Below, piece after piece: positions 1 through 9,454 of a stretch of 64,000 bases of DNA. A model generated the notes under the pieces. The model was not told where the DNA came from, searched no databases, and worked only from the letters and a program-made list of their open reading frames with translations. Position 1 is the first letter of the stretch. Each line of letters starts with the position of its first letter. Origin of the DNA: HGM13006 sp900757695 (GTDB lineage Bacteria > Bacillota > Clostridia > Oscillospirales > Oscillospiraceae); NCBI GenBank assembly GCA_959607825.1, contig CAUHNW010000001.1, positions 201,696-265,695 on the forward strand, in the 5' to 3' direction. The translations under genes were made by a program, and so were the position numbers.

Positions 1-3
1 CCA

Positions 4-1593
4 TCAGCGCACTGTCCTCTCAATCGTCTCGGCCAGTTCCAGTCCATTTTTAAGGCGAAACTGGATATGGGTATTGCTGTCCACAATGATTTTGTCTACC
101 AGTTCATCGAAGATTACTGCATCAAAGGATTCCAGAATGTCCGGCCCAGCTTCAAAGACTTCCAGCAGATCCTGCGTCTGCGTCAGGGTCCCGTCGCCAT
201 TCTGATCCAGCAAGCGACCCTTTTGGCGTTTGGCTTCACGGAGCTGCTGGGCCAACTCATTGCTCTGATAAATAAAAATGTCAGGATCAATGAGGCCCTG
301 CTGCTTGAGCTGGGTCAGCATTTGATTCTGACTGGACAAATCTGATATTTTCTTGTTGAGTTCAATGACATCCTCGCTCCACAGCATACGGCGGCTGCGG
401 ATGGTCTGGATGTGAGTGATCATTTCTTCGAGGATGGCAGACCCCTGGTGCTTCAACTTATAGTAGAGGCGGAGAAATGCGGCGTAAATCTCTTTTTCTG
501 CAACCGGTTTTACAGAACACAAGTTTTTGCTTTCATCATGCTTCGTGCAAACCCAGTAATTCGTTTGATTTACAGACTTATATCTAAAAATCGCACCACA
601 GCATCTGCAGTATACTTTTCCGGACAAAGGCTTTTCAGCTTGTGCTTTCACCGCCTGCTGCGGCAATCGTTTCTTTCTAAGCACCTGCGCTTGATCAAAC
701 ATCTCTTGCGGAATAATCGGGCTGTTGCTCCCTTCCACAAAATACATCTGCCGCTCTCCCCGGTTTCTTTTCTTTGCAGTCGGAAAGGTGTCCGTAGTAT
801 ATCGCTTCTGCAGAAGGGCATTCCCAGCATATCTCTCATTTTTCAAGATATAATCAACGATTTCCCGACGCCATTCTTTCTGCAAAACGCCATGCTCATT
901 TAACGAAGCCGCTATCTCTCTGGAATTCTTTCCATTCAAATACGCGAAATAGATACCTCGTATGACCTCCGCCTCATCCTGATGGATTTCAAGTTTCCCC
1001 TTCACCAAGTCAAATCCCAGCGGAGCATTGTACGTGTTGAAGGTTCCATCCTGCATCCGCTTCTGGTAGCTCCAGCGCATATTTCCCGAGATGCTTTCGC
1101 TTTCCGCCTGCGCAAAGGACGCAAACAGGGCGGTCATCATTTCGCCAGACATGACTGCGGTGTCAATATTCTCCTTTTCAAATTGAACACTGACACCCAG
1201 CAGCTTCAGTTCCCGAAGAGCCTCCAAACACTCCTTTGTGTTCCGGGCAAACCGGGAGATGGACTTGACCAGGATGCGGTCAATCAGCCCCCTGCGGCAA
1301 TCAGAGAGAAGCCGCTGAAAGTCGCTTCTCTTTTCTGCCGAGGTGCCGGTGATACCCTCATCCGCATATATGTCCACCATGCTCCAGTTCTCCTTGCCGG
1401 AGATCAAGGTAGTATAGTAGCGGTTCTGAGCGGCAAAGGAATTGAGCTGATCGTCGGAGGCGGAACTGACACGGGCATAGGCTGCGACCCGCAGCTTGGT
1501 ATCCTGATGCGCTTTGGTGGGTTCAATCGTGATGACCCGGTATTGCTTATCCTGTAGTGCCAGGTTGCCATCTGTCTGCGTGCGTTTTTTCAT
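4..1593 (-). CDS. Large serine recombinase (site-specific integrase)
   Basis: Complete 529-aa protein. An N-terminal resolvase domain carries the YARVS motif with the probable nucleophile Ser43, followed by the SRFARNT arginine region. A recombinase domain and a Cys4 zinc-ribbon (CRCC ... WVC ... LCS, about residues 330-360) follow, then a coiled-coil tail. This is the layout of integrases that excise and insert conjugative transposons. The ATG lies just downstream of an AAGGAGG-type site. Its position at the window edge with transfer genes at the other end suggests it mobilises the whole element, with one attachment site expected just outside position 1. It could instead belong to a smaller nested element. 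Confidence 0.93.
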   Translation of the reverse strand: MKKRTQTDGNLALQDKQYRVITIEPTKAHQDTKLRVAAYARVSSASDDQLNSFAAQNRYYTTLISGKENWSMVDIYADEGITGTSAEKRSDFQRLLSDCRRGLIDRILVKSISRFARNTKECLEALRELKLLGVSVQFEKENIDTAVMSGEMMTALFASFAQAESESISGNMRWSYQKRMQDGTFNTYNAPLGFDLVKGKLEIHQDEAEVIRGIYFAYLNGKNSREIAASLNEHGVLQKEWRREIVDYILKNERYAGNALLQKRYTTDTFPTAKKRNRGERQMYFVEGSNSPIIPQEMFDQAQVLRKKRLPQQAVKAQAEKPLSGKVYCRCCGAIFRYKSVNQTNYWVCTKHDESKNLCSVKPVAEKEIYAAFLRLYYKLKHQGSAILEEMITHIQTIRSRRMLWSEDVIELNKKISDLSSQNQMLTQLKQQGLIDPDIFIYQSNELAQQLREAKRQKGRLLDQNGDGTLTQTQDLLEVFEAGPDILESFDAVIFDELVDKIIVDSNTHIQFRLKNGLELAETIERTVR

Positions 1594-1671
1594 GTCAGTT
1601 CCACCTCCTTATCAGTGACACACATTACCACAAAACTTCCGGAATAGCCATACAGCAAAAGCACTGAAAAC

Positions 1672-1821
1672 TCATGGGGATAAAATGATATCTGCACCAA
1701 TTTTCGCAGCAATACGGGATGCAATTTTTCGGGCTTCCCGCTGTGTGCAAGTTCCGTTATGAACCAAAAAACAAAGCAGATTGACAATCCCACAGTAGTC
1801 AATATTTACATTTTGTCCCAT
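1672..1821 (-). CDS. Small SHOCT-like protein (49 aa)
   Basis: ATG at 1821 overlaps the 3' end of the helicase gene by 16 bases, with an AAGGAG about 13 bases upstream. The C-terminal half (LVHNGTCTQREARKIASRI...) resembles the SHOCT motif, a short helix-turn-helix-like tail of the form 'G-x-[IL]-T-x-E-E-x'. Such peptides often sit beside recombinases in clostridial conjugative elements. A competing 70-aa reading frame on the same strand needs a TTG start and shows no family resemblance. The function is unknown. Confidence 0.55.
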   Translation of the reverse strand: MGQNVNIDYCGIVNLLCFLVHNGTCTQREARKIASRIAAKIGADIILSP

Positions 1822-3767
1822 TCTGCCTGCTTCAACTCCTTGAAATACCGGTCTGGCTTGTGGTCCAGCATAAACTGCTCCACGTCCTCCAACAGGGAAG
1901 TCCGTGGCATGACGGGCAGCGCGTCCAGCACCGCATCGTGATACCGCTCCCCGTCCCCGGCACGGTCATCTAAAATTGCCACCACACAGGTGTCGGTCTC
2001 TGTACGGATTGCCCGTCCAAAGCCCTGGCGCAGTTTGATTTGCATCTCGGGGACGATGACCGACTGAATAAAGTCATGAACAGACTCGTAGTGCGCGAGC
2101 TGCTTTTCCCGCAGCTCATTGGGAAACGCGAAAGGCAGTCTGGGGATCACCAACAGAGACACACCGTCTCCCGGAAAGTCCATGCCCTCCCAGGCCGCTC
2201 CTGTTGCCAGAAGAATTGCCCCAGGGTGCGCCCGAAACGCTTCCAGAGCATGTGCTTTGTTCCTGTCCAGTGTAAAGAGCTGATACAAAAGCTGCATCTC
2301 TGCCAGCCGTTCTTTGACAGCGGACATGGCGGAATAGGAGGTGAACAGCACCAGAGCATGCCCAGTGGAAGCGTCCACCAGCCGCGCGATCTCATCTGCC
2401 AGCGCATCATAGTACAGTTCCTGATTGGCGCCAAACTGCCGGGGCGGATAGTCCGGAAAATAGAGCAGACAGTGGTGGGCATAATCAAAGGGCGACAGGG
2501 ACACAGATTCCGTCACCCTGCCATTGTGCTGTATGCCGACTTCCTCCCGGAACCGTCTAAAGTTCTCCTTAACTGCAAGCGTCCCGGAGGTCAGGACCAT
2601 GCCCTGGGGCTGCCGCCAGATGATCTTCTTCATCGGCCCTGCCAAGTCAAAAACCGTGGCACACAACAGGGTTCCTCCGCTGTCGCTCTCGGTTCCGTAG
2701 CACACCAGATTGTCCTCCTGGTCGTAGCGAAGGAGTGTGGAGATCGTGGAGATCAGCTTGTCCAGGTTCCTGCGGAACAGGTGGCTCAGGTTTTTACAGA
2801 GCTGCTTCTGAATGGTCTTCAGCACCTGGTACGGGATCAGCAGCAGATGTGCATACTCCGAAAAGGGCCGCTCCTCAGGCTGCTGGGTCAGCAGTGCCAG
2901 CAGCGGCTCCGCTGCATCAGCAAGATACTCCGCAGCCAGCAGATACCGCTCCATTTTGAGGGCGTAGATTGTGGACTGAATATCTTCCGCGCTAAGGGTC
3001 ACGCCGAACATCTCCCGGGCGACCTCCGGCAGCTTATGGCTCTCGTCCATGACCAGGGCACTGTATTCTGGAAAAATGGGCCGGCGGCGCTCTCCCCTGT
3101 GCATGGCGTCCGCCAGGAAGAGGTTATGATTGCAGATCTGAAACAAATACCGTTTGGAACCGCACTGTTTCATGTAATCCTTATACCGGCAGTATTCCCG
3201 CTTGCAGTCGCACACCTCCGGTACACAGACCTGTCTCCGGTCAAAGTTAGTGAGATGCTCAGCTTCATCCAGGTCCAGGTTTGCTCGCAGGGATTTCAAT
3301 GCCTCCATAGCTTTGGGGTTCCGCTTAGACTGTTCGAGCTGCTGAAGCCGCTGTTCCAAGCGCTCGTCGCATACATAGTGGGATTTTCCCTTGCGGATCA
3401 CCGCCAGGATTGGTTTCTTAATGATGCCGTCATCCAACAGGACGGCGGACAGGAACGGCAGATACTCATATTTCACCGCAGTTTGCAAGGCAATACTGGA
3501 GGTAGAAATAATCAAAGACTGCCGAGGCATTTTGTTTCTTGTTCGATAATGGTTGTACACAGTACCGGCTACCAAGTAGGAAAAAGTCTTTCCAATGCCA
3601 GTACCGGCATCACAGAGGGCGATTTTCCCCTCTATCATGGCATCCAGCATCAAATGGCTGAGCTTAACTTGCTCCGGGCGATGGGGCAGGCCATGCTCCG
3701 GCAGCAATTCTTCAAAAATATATGTGATTTCTTTGTGGGCTTCCGCCCTGATTTCCTTTGTTGTCAT
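1806..3767 (-). CDS. dinG: DinG-like superfamily 2 DNA helicase
   Basis: 653 aa from the ATG at 3767, chosen because GAGGAA sits 6 bases upstream; an in-frame ATG 19 codons earlier lacks one. Walker A is GTGIGKT (about residues 55-61). Cysteines near HYVCDE and in CVPEVCDCKREYC fit the XPD/DinG iron-sulfur domain. The DEAH-box variant is MDESHK, motif V is AWEGMDF and motif VI is QGFGRAIR. DinG helicases unwind 5'-3' and act on D-loops, R-loops and G4 structures. Here it forms a unit with the SHOCT peptide and the recombinase, suggesting a role in processing the element's DNA. The substrate is inferred. Confidence 0.88.
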   Translation of the reverse strand: MTTKEIRAEAHKEITYIFEELLPEHGLPHRPEQVKLSHLMLDAMIEGKIALCDAGTGIGKTFSYLVAGTVYNHYRTRNKMPRQSLIISTSSIALQTAVKYEYLPFLSAVLLDDGIIKKPILAVIRKGKSHYVCDERLEQRLQQLEQSKRNPKAMEALKSLRANLDLDEAEHLTNFDRRQVCVPEVCDCKREYCRYKDYMKQCGSKRYLFQICNHNLFLADAMHRGERRRPIFPEYSALVMDESHKLPEVAREMFGVTLSAEDIQSTIYALKMERYLLAAEYLADAAEPLLALLTQQPEERPFSEYAHLLLIPYQVLKTIQKQLCKNLSHLFRRNLDKLISTISTLLRYDQEDNLVCYGTESDSGGTLLCATVFDLAGPMKKIIWRQPQGMVLTSGTLAVKENFRRFREEVGIQHNGRVTESVSLSPFDYAHHCLLYFPDYPPRQFGANQELYYDALADEIARLVDASTGHALVLFTSYSAMSAVKERLAEMQLLYQLFTLDRNKAHALEAFRAHPGAILLATGAAWEGMDFPGDGVSLLVIPRLPFAFPNELREKQLAHYESVHDFIQSVIVPEMQIKLRQGFGRAIRTETDTCVVAILDDRAGDGERYHDAVLDALPVMPRTSLLEDVEQFMLDHKPDRYFKELKQAEWDKM

Positions 3768-4023
3768 AGTAATTTCCTCATTTGTCATGGAACAGGGATG
3801 GTCCGTCAAATTACGCCAGACCATCCCTGCTTGTTTCTATGGATCTCATTGCATTTGTCTCAGCCCCCAATGAGGACAGGGGCACAATACGGACAAGGCT
3901 GGTGACCTTCACGGGCGTTCACAAGGGTCTCCACTGCTTTCAACCCAGGGTCAGCACCGCCCATCTTATGCGTGGGCCAGCAGGTGTCTCATTATTTTCC
4001 CGAACAGCGTCATGGCACGCAGT

Positions 4024-4173
4024 TTACCAAACTGCGATGGCGGCCAGCATTCGCTTCGCCTGGGCTATTCTGTCCGGGGGTGATCCGTATTGCCGGTATG
4101 GAGTTTTCAAGATGCACATAGCTTGGATTTCAGCTACGGCATCATTATAAAATGCAAAGGATTCGATTCCCAT
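4024..4173 (-). CDS. Small hypothetical protein (49 aa)
   Basis: An open frame from ATG 4173 to TAA 4024 encodes a compact, plausible helical peptide beginning MGIESFAFYNDAVAEIQ and ending AAIAVW. It has normal codon use but no clear ribosome binding site. It lies between the XRE regulator and the helicase, both on the same strand. I do not recognise the family. The next 250 bases toward the helicase contain only short broken frames, including one ending CPYCAPVLIGG, that look like decayed coding sequence. Confidence 0.4.
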   Translation of the reverse strand: MGIESFAFYNDAVAEIQAMCILKTPYRQYGSPPDRIAQAKRMLAAIAVW

Positions 4174-4209
4174 GTACCGATGGACACATTTCCGTGACCA
4201 TTGGACACG

Positions 4210-4500
4210 TCAGATGGAGCCACACAGGTCGGTAAGCTGCTGAATCACTTTTTCTAAGTTCTCCTTGAGCGATACTTGATCTGCTGCCCTTCCGAGAATC
4301 AAATAATCCAGTGAGACATGATACAGTTCGGACAGGCGAATCAACAAATCAACGGAACAACCTTTTGAGCCGTTTTCAATACGGCTCATGAAACTACGGT
4401 CTATGTCCAGCAATTGCGCGGCTTTTTCCTGTGTAAAGCCGTGTGAGTTTCTCAGGCCGCGGATACGAGCGGCAACTTCCGATACATTGTAATAATTCAT
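4210..4500 (-). CDS. XRE-family helix-turn-helix regulator
   Basis: 96 aa from ATG 4500, preceded by GGAG at 8 bases; the frame is open 26 codons further but without a better site. The HTH_3 domain runs from about residue 5 to 60 (RIRGLRNSHGFTQEKAAQLL ... FMSRIENG). The C-terminus is short and polar. Proteins of this size typically repress excision or transfer genes of conjugative elements, and its place beside the helicase/recombinase unit agrees. Its target is not visible. Confidence 0.88.
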   Translation of the reverse strand: MNYYNVSEVAARIRGLRNSHGFTQEKAAQLLDIDRSFMSRIENGSKGCSVDLLIRLSELYHVSLDYLILGRAADQVSLKENLEKVIQQLTDLCGSI

Positions 4501-4618
4501 TGATTTTATCTCCGTTCTCATTTTTTGAAGGTTTTTCGAGAACGGAGTTATGGATATTTTGCTATGTAGGGCTGCCACCCTATACTTCCCATAATGTTGT
4601 TACTTCCCTGGATAAGAC

Positions 4619-4654
4619 AAAAAACGCTATGGCATTGCTGTCATAACGTTTTTT
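4619..4654. terminator. Bidirectional hairpin terminator
   Basis: The 13-base arms AAAAAACGCTATG (4619-4631) and CATAACGTTTTTT (4642-4654) pair with a single mismatch. Each strand ends in a T-run, so the stem can terminate transcription in both directions. It separates the XRE gene from the cargo. Confidence 0.75.
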
Positions 4655-4758
4655 GAATAGTACACACAATATACGTTCTGCGCCCAAGGGATGGTAATAT
4701 TTCTCATATGCAAAAGTGGTCGAATCTGGACGAGCTGACGCTACATATAAAAATAAAG

Positions 4759-4800
4759 TCAAAACATGACCACCATGCAAGGAGATGGTCATGCTTTGAC
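4759..4800. repeat. 14-bp inverted repeat
   Basis: GTCAAAACATGACC (4759-4772) and GGTCATGCTTTGAC (4787-4800) are inverted with one mismatch and a 14-base loop. There is no T-run, so it is less like a terminator and more like an operator or a structure-forming site at the cargo edge. Confidence 0.5.
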
Positions 4801-5055
4801 TGATAATGCAAATATAGCTCAATTGACGGAACAGAATTATGCAGTATCCATCATTTCCGAACCTTGATAGCGTAGCAGAGTACGCCTTCTCTGGAACACC
4901 GCTCTTTAGTCCCAGCTACGGATTTCACCTCGTTGGTCTTAAAAGTTGGTCTGTCTGCCATAATGATGGCCCCGGGCCGAACGGTACCGCCGATCCCGTG
5001 AGTGGCTAGGACATCGACATATTATTTTCATATATTGCCATATTGATACCTGAAC

Positions 5056-6066
5056 TCAGCTGTTTACCACACGGTCATATCCAGACACATCTTCCGGCAC
5101 CTCATCGTAAATATCGCTGAGGTCCATATCCTCTGTCACAGCTTCTGCGGGCACACGGTTGTCCTGGATGCCCATGGTAACGTCAACACTGATCTGCTCT
5201 CCCTCAGCAATCGAAACCGGCGGAAGCACAACGCTATCCGTCTCCTCTTGGTCAGACGCAGTTTCCTCAGATGTGCCGGTTTTCAAGAACGAAACCGATA
5301 TTTCAGCAGACTGATCCCCAAAGGTATACTCCAGCAGATAGGAGGTCTTGCCTTCCGCCTCGGCTACTGTCTGTCCATCTACCATCAGTTCGTGAATGAC
5401 GCTGCCGCGGTCAGCTTCGACGGAAAAATACGTGGACAACTGTTCCGTTTTCAAGGTTTCGGGCAGATAGAAGTTTCCAGATGGATAGATGGTTCCATCT
5501 GCCTCCGCCGATACAGTGAAGTTTTCGGTGTCATAAGGAACAAACGTATACGCCGCTGTGCTGTTGTCGCCAGCCCATTTCTCGGCAGCGGAACCTCCAG
5601 CACCGTAAATCACCGTAGCGTTGTTAATCTCTCTACCCAGTACATCAAAGGCGTTTTCGTCGATCTCCGTCAGCGTAGCCGGAAGGCTTACACCCTTTAC
5701 ATAGTTAAAATCGTAGAATGCCTTTGCGCTAATGCTCGTAATACCGGAAGCAACAAGAATATACTGGCTGTCTTTATGTCCGACTACCACATTGTCAAAT
5801 CCGTTGCTTCTGACAGAATCCACCTGCTGGCCCTGCACCTGTCCAGAGATCATCAGTACCGCTGCGTTTTGAATCGCTTGCTGGCTGTCAATGATGGTCT
5901 CCAGTGCCGTATCTTCTCCACGCAGATAATTCCACTGCACCCCCTTTCCATCTATGTAGGTCAACATTTCGCTGTCCTGGGCCTGCACCGGACTCAGCAG
6001 CATCGCGCAGAACATAGATACCAGCAGAAGCCAGGAAAGATATCGGTTTCTGTGTCTTATCTTCAT
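5056..6066 (-). CDS. Secreted protein with BspA-type leucine-rich repeat
   Basis: 336 aa with a clear signal peptide (KIRHRNRY, hydrophobic core, cleavage near VQAQD at residue 30). Residues about 100-135 hold an LRR_5/BspA-like unit (GITSISAKAFYDF, then LPATLTEIDENAFDV). The rest is acidic, threonine- and valine-rich, and looks like a beta-sandwich or cell-surface spacer. No LPXTG or membrane anchor is seen at the C-terminus. It is last in the MaoC1-SBP1-LRR operon, 21 bases after SBP1, so it probably works outside the cell with that lipoprotein. The ligand is unknown. Confidence 0.75.
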   Translation of the reverse strand: MKIRHRNRYLSWLLLVSMFCAMLLSPVQAQDSEMLTYIDGKGVQWNYLRGEDTALETIIDSQQAIQNAAVLMISGQVQGQQVDSVRSNGFDNVVVGHKDSQYILVASGITSISAKAFYDFNYVKGVSLPATLTEIDENAFDVLGREINNATVIYGAGGSAAEKWAGDNSTAAYTFVPYDTENFTVSAEADGTIYPSGNFYLPETLKTEQLSTYFSVEADRGSVIHELMVDGQTVAEAEGKTSYLLEYTFGDQSAEISVSFLKTGTSEETASDQEETDSVVLPPVSIAEGEQISVDVTMGIQDNRVPAEAVTEDMDLSDIYDEVPEDVSGYDRVVNS

Positions 6067-6087
6067 AAAAGTCTCACTTTCTCCGTG

Positions 6088-7797
6088 CTATCTCGACATA
6101 AACCTGTCATAGGCGTTTTGGTAGGCTTCTGTACAAGCATCAATTCCAAGGGATTGGAACACCGCCACGTAATCGTCCCATTCCTCCAGTGGCCGGTCGC
6201 CGACGATGAACTTCAAGAGATTCTCGTCTGCGTAGGTCTCAATATCCGTGATGTGGAGACCGTAGGCGTCCGCCTCGGCGCTGTTGAAGGCCACCGCAGT
6301 GGGGATCACATAGGCGCCGTCCTGGTTGGAGCGCCATAGCTCCCGGGCCGCCAGCTCGTAGTCCTCGTAGGCGGAATTCAGGTTGCTGGTGTCCTTGTAG
6401 TAGGGGATGTTCAGTTGGGCCGTGTAGTACATGATCGTTGCCCGCACGTCCAGCCCATCGGGATTATCTGTCATCAGCTCTGTCATGACGGGCTCGCCGT
6501 CTATGAGATCATAGGACAGGCCCTCTACGCCATAATTGGCCAGATAGAAGCCCGGCTCGCTATACCAGAAGTCCATCCACTTGACCGCCAGCTCCGGATC
6601 CTCACAGCAGGAGGTCACCGAGAAGAAGGTGGCACAGTCGATGATTACAGGCTGATAGCTGGTGTGTACGATGCCACCGTGCTCCTTGACCGGGTAAAGC
6701 GTTCCGGTGAGCGCGTAATTGGGGTTGGAAGCCTTTTCCTCGTAATCTGAGAATTGATAGCCGCTGGTCCAGCAGCCCGCTGTGTCCGAGAGAATATCCG
6801 CCTCATCGGGCTGGCCAACGGGATTTGCCGTGAAGGACTGGCCGATATATCCGTTTTCGTACCAATCATGGATCATGGTCACATAGTCCCGCATCTCCTT
6901 GGCCGTATATCCGGTCTGTACCGCGCCGTCCACCACATAGAAGCCCACCATGGTGTCAAAGCCCGCCAGCAGGACGGAGTCAATACCGGTGGAGTTCATC
7001 AGGAAGGGCTCCGTGGCGCCCAGCTCACTCTGGAAGACTGCCAGCATAGCCTCGTATTCCGCGTAGGTCTCCGGCGGCTCCAGGCCCAGAGCGTCCAGCC
7101 AGTCCTGCCGGACGATGGGGCCGTTTCCGGGCAGCGCCGCCTCCTTCTGGATGCTGGCAAAGCCATAGATCCGGCTGTCGTCGCTGTATGCGGACTTCTT
7201 CGTGATTTCATCCTGGCTGATCAGCGCCATATAGTTTAGGGCACAGGTCTCCACATAATCCGTGATGTCGATGATCACCTCATCGTTGACCGCCTGGGCA
7301 TAACCGCCCACATAGTCGCCGGTGCTGATGAGATCGGGATACTCCCCGGTGGCGATCATCAGGTTGAACTTTTCTGAGTAGCTATCCATGGACACGATGT
7401 TCATGTCCGCATGTACGCCAGTCAACTCCTCGGCCTTGGCAATGGCAGGATTCTGCCCGAACACCACATCAAAATCGAAGTTTGGGAAGCCGCTGTACCA
7501 GAAGGACAGGCTCTTTGGGGTTTCCGTCAGGGGCAACTGGAGCTCTGCGGGATAGGGCAGGGCTTCCTCTGGGAGTTCTTCCTCCACAACGGAAGCCTCC
7601 GCTGGCTCTCCAGCGGGCTCCGGCTGTTCCCCGGCAGATGGTTCAGGGACATCATCTGCCGGGGCCGCGGCCACGTCCTCCCCTGCGGGAGCGGGCACTG
7701 CGGGATCGGATGAAATGGAGGAGCTGGTACCGCCGCAGCCTGTGAGAATGGTTGTCAAAAGTGCAAGGAACAGTGCGAAGGATGCGAATTTCTTCAT
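6088..7797 (-). CDS. Solute-binding lipoprotein SBP1
   Basis: 569 aa from ATG 7797 (GGAGG 5 bases upstream). The lipoprotein signal ends in LTGC with lipidated Cys21. An Ala/Glu/Pro-rich linker (to about residue 75) precedes a type 2 periplasmic-binding fold of the large Lpl/YtcQ kind, with the hallmarks ATGEYPDLI and YVGGYAQAV. The C-terminus ends AYDRFMSR, a tail shared with the other cargo SBPs. It follows MaoC1 by 23 bases in the same operon. No ABC permease or ATPase gene lies anywhere in the window, so it either docks on a transporter encoded elsewhere or acts as a surface binding protein. Confidence 0.88.
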   Translation of the reverse strand: MKKFASFALFLALLTTILTGCGGTSSSISSDPAVPAPAGEDVAAAPADDVPEPSAGEQPEPAGEPAEASVVEEELPEEALPYPAELQLPLTETPKSLSFWYSGFPNFDFDVVFGQNPAIAKAEELTGVHADMNIVSMDSYSEKFNLMIATGEYPDLISTGDYVGGYAQAVNDEVIIDITDYVETCALNYMALISQDEITKKSAYSDDSRIYGFASIQKEAALPGNGPIVRQDWLDALGLEPPETYAEYEAMLAVFQSELGATEPFLMNSTGIDSVLLAGFDTMVGFYVVDGAVQTGYTAKEMRDYVTMIHDWYENGYIGQSFTANPVGQPDEADILSDTAGCWTSGYQFSDYEEKASNPNYALTGTLYPVKEHGGIVHTSYQPVIIDCATFFSVTSCCEDPELAVKWMDFWYSEPGFYLANYGVEGLSYDLIDGEPVMTELMTDNPDGLDVRATIMYYTAQLNIPYYKDTSNLNSAYEDYELAARELWRSNQDGAYVIPTAVAFNSAEADAYGLHITDIETYADENLLKFIVGDRPLEEWDDYVAVFQSLGIDACTEAYQNAYDRFMSR

Positions 7798-7820
7798 AAT
7801 AGCCTCCATTTCTCAGAGAA

Positions 7821-9242
7821 TCAGGTTCTGCTGGGCAGGCGGATGGTGGCGACACCTTCCTCGTAGACCTTCCCAAATAGCCGGGAGATCCACCACTGAA
7901 GCTCTACATAGTGCTCGCCGTCCTGCTCAAATTTCTTTGTTACATAGCCACGGGTAATCAGGAAGTCCCGGGCCAGGCCATGCTGCTGGTTGTCATACCA
8001 GTTCTCCAGGTTGGGATCTACGGAGATGGGTACATCGGCCACAAAGGAGGGGGGATTGTCCGGATAGTCCGGGGTGTCATAGCCGGGCGTTTTCCGCATA
8101 ATGCGCCATTTTATGTTGCTGACCCAGCCATGGTCGCTCATCCAGTTGGAGATCATCCGGTAGGCCATGTCCCGGGCGTGGAAGTTCATAATGATGCTGC
8201 GCTTTTCGTTGTGGTCCGGCAGATCCTCGGGAAGATACCAGTTGCCGTCCACCGGATCCCGCACCATTTTGGCGAAGGTCTCCGGGTCATCCATTTGGAG
8301 CCGGATGATCCGGGTGTCGCCGGAGCCTTTTTTCATGCCCGGCATGGGCGCGGGCATATCCGGCATTTCGCCGTCGGGACCGCCGGGGCCCTCAGGGCCA
8401 GGGCCTTCGGGGCCGCCTTCGCCCTCGGGGGGCATCGGGGGAGGTCCGCCCAACTCGACCATCTTAAAAGGACCGTCCACTGTGGGCTGAGGCATATCGC
8501 CCACATTCACGTCCTCCCAGTAGAGCGGTTCGCTGCCCCGGCGCTTCTCTTTGGCCCAGTAGTCCTTGATAACAGCCCACTGCTTGTCAGTGGTGTAGGT
8601 GACCGGTGCCATGCTCCACCAGTCCGGGCAGTCCTGGCCTACCATCTTCGGAGTGGTGCTGCCTTCAGCGAGAAGCCGCAGGCTTTCCTTGACCCGGCTC
8701 CGGCCCCGGCAGACCAGCTGACCCTTCTGGTTGTAGACCCGGCCCTTGCCGGTGATGTCAAAGGTGCGGAACTCGCTGCCCTCCTTGGGGGTGATGTCCG
8801 TGAAGGTCTGCTCATCGGTCACATAGTACAAGCTGTCGCCCTCGTAGACGGGCAGCAGAATGTCGAAGTCATGGGTCAAGCCGGAGATGGTCAGGGTGTC
8901 CCGCAGCTGATAGGGCATGGCATCAAAGAAGGCGCCGTCGTGGGCCACCATCAACGGGAAGGCAATCACGTCGCCATAGGGGCTGTTCTTGGCATATTCC
9001 TTGTCAAAATAAAGGGGATTGGTGGGATCCGGCATCAGGTAGTTGCTCTGGAGTTTCCGCTGGTCAATCATGTCCACGCGGCCCACACCGGGGGTGCCTT
9101 TGGGAATGCGGCCATGGATCAGGTCGTCGATGTTGATGTCGCCCCGGCTGTTGAGGGCGTCCTTTTCCGCCTGATAGGCATCCAACACAGCTTGCTCCTC
9201 CGGTGTATAAACGCCAGGATAAACGGTTTTGTATTTGCTCAT
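7821..9242 (-). CDS. MaoC-like double hot-dog protein MaoC1
   Basis: 473 aa from ATG 9242. It opens with the family signature VYPGVYTPEE, then a first hot-dog domain (about 50-200) with DPTNPLYFDKEYA, which matches the hydratase motif except that the catalytic His is Tyr. A second hot-dog begins at LYWEDVNVGD (about 240) and ends in EGVATIRLPSR. A Pro/Gly/Glu-rich insert (about 264-304) interrupts the second domain. The arrangement resembles fused ChsH1/ChsH2-type dehydratases. It heads the MaoC1-SBP1-LRR operon and has a type A operator upstream. With the active site altered, enzymatic hydration is uncertain. Confidence 0.78.
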   Translation of the reverse strand: MSKYKTVYPGVYTPEEQAVLDAYQAEKDALNSRGDINIDDLIHGRIPKGTPGVGRVDMIDQRKLQSNYLMPDPTNPLYFDKEYAKNSPYGDVIAFPLMVAHDGAFFDAMPYQLRDTLTISGLTHDFDILLPVYEGDSLYYVTDEQTFTDITPKEGSEFRTFDITGKGRVYNQKGQLVCRGRSRVKESLRLLAEGSTTPKMVGQDCPDWWSMAPVTYTTDKQWAVIKDYWAKEKRRGSEPLYWEDVNVGDMPQPTVDGPFKMVELGGPPPMPPEGEGGPEGPGPEGPGGPDGEMPDMPAPMPGMKKGSGDTRIIRLQMDDPETFAKMVRDPVDGNWYLPEDLPDHNEKRSIIMNFHARDMAYRMISNWMSDHGWVSNIKWRIMRKTPGYDTPDYPDNPPSFVADVPISVDPNLENWYDNQQHGLARDFLITRGYVTKKFEQDGEHYVELQWWISRLFGKVYEEGVATIRLPSRT

Positions 9243-9313
9243 ATAGGACCATTCCTTTCTAGTTCTTGGCAATTATATTGTAGGGTGCGCGTTTCTCTCC
9301 AGCAAGGTCTGAA

Positions 9314-9340
9314 AATTGAACTGCGTGCTGATAATTGAAC
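9314..9340. promoter_or_regulatory. Type A direct-repeat operator, MaoC1 promoter
   Basis: Half-sites AATTGAAC (9314-9321) and AATTGAAC (9333-9340) are identical, spaced with a 19-bp period, and have GTG at 9325-9327. A minus-strand -10-like TACAAT lies at 9277-9282, so the near half-site starts 32 bases from it. This fits an AraC-type activator site just upstream of -35. It also lies in the divergent region shared with AraC1. Confidence 0.7.
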
Positions 9341-9425
9341 CTAGAATCACGAATGCTGTCGGTCTTTGCTCTTTTGCACAAAAATGTCTGCTCTTTTTTG
9401 GAAGTTCAATTCCCATATCCTCGTT

Positions 9426-9431
9426 TATAAT
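9426..9431 (+). promoter_or_regulatory. Candidate -10 box of AraC1
   Basis: A consensus TATAAT lies 24 bases before the GTG start of AraC1. The -35 region (AGTTCA at 17-bp spacing) is weak. Confidence 0.5.
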
Positions 9432-9454
9432 ATAAATATCTGCTAAAATGGGGC

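Larger units (their letters stand above)
4501..5055. other. Non-coding junction between element core and cargo
   Basis: 555 bases without a convincing gene separate the recombination region from the first cargo operon. They contain two strong hairpins (listed separately). They also contain a minus-strand open stretch of about 57 codons (4851-5021) including RPGAIIMADRPTFKTNEV, which has no start signal and a stop close upstream. That stretch may be a fragment of a lost gene; I cannot assign a family. Confidence 0.5.

Noticed and set aside
1590..1802. 70-aa frame upstream of the recombinase
   Set aside because: Needs a TTG start and has no family resemblance; the SHOCT-like frame in the same stretch has an ATG, a ribosome binding site and a recognisable motif.
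2040..3905. 621-codon plus-strand frame opposite the helicase
   Set aside because: Antisense shadow of the helicase gene; no ribosome binding site and implausible composition.
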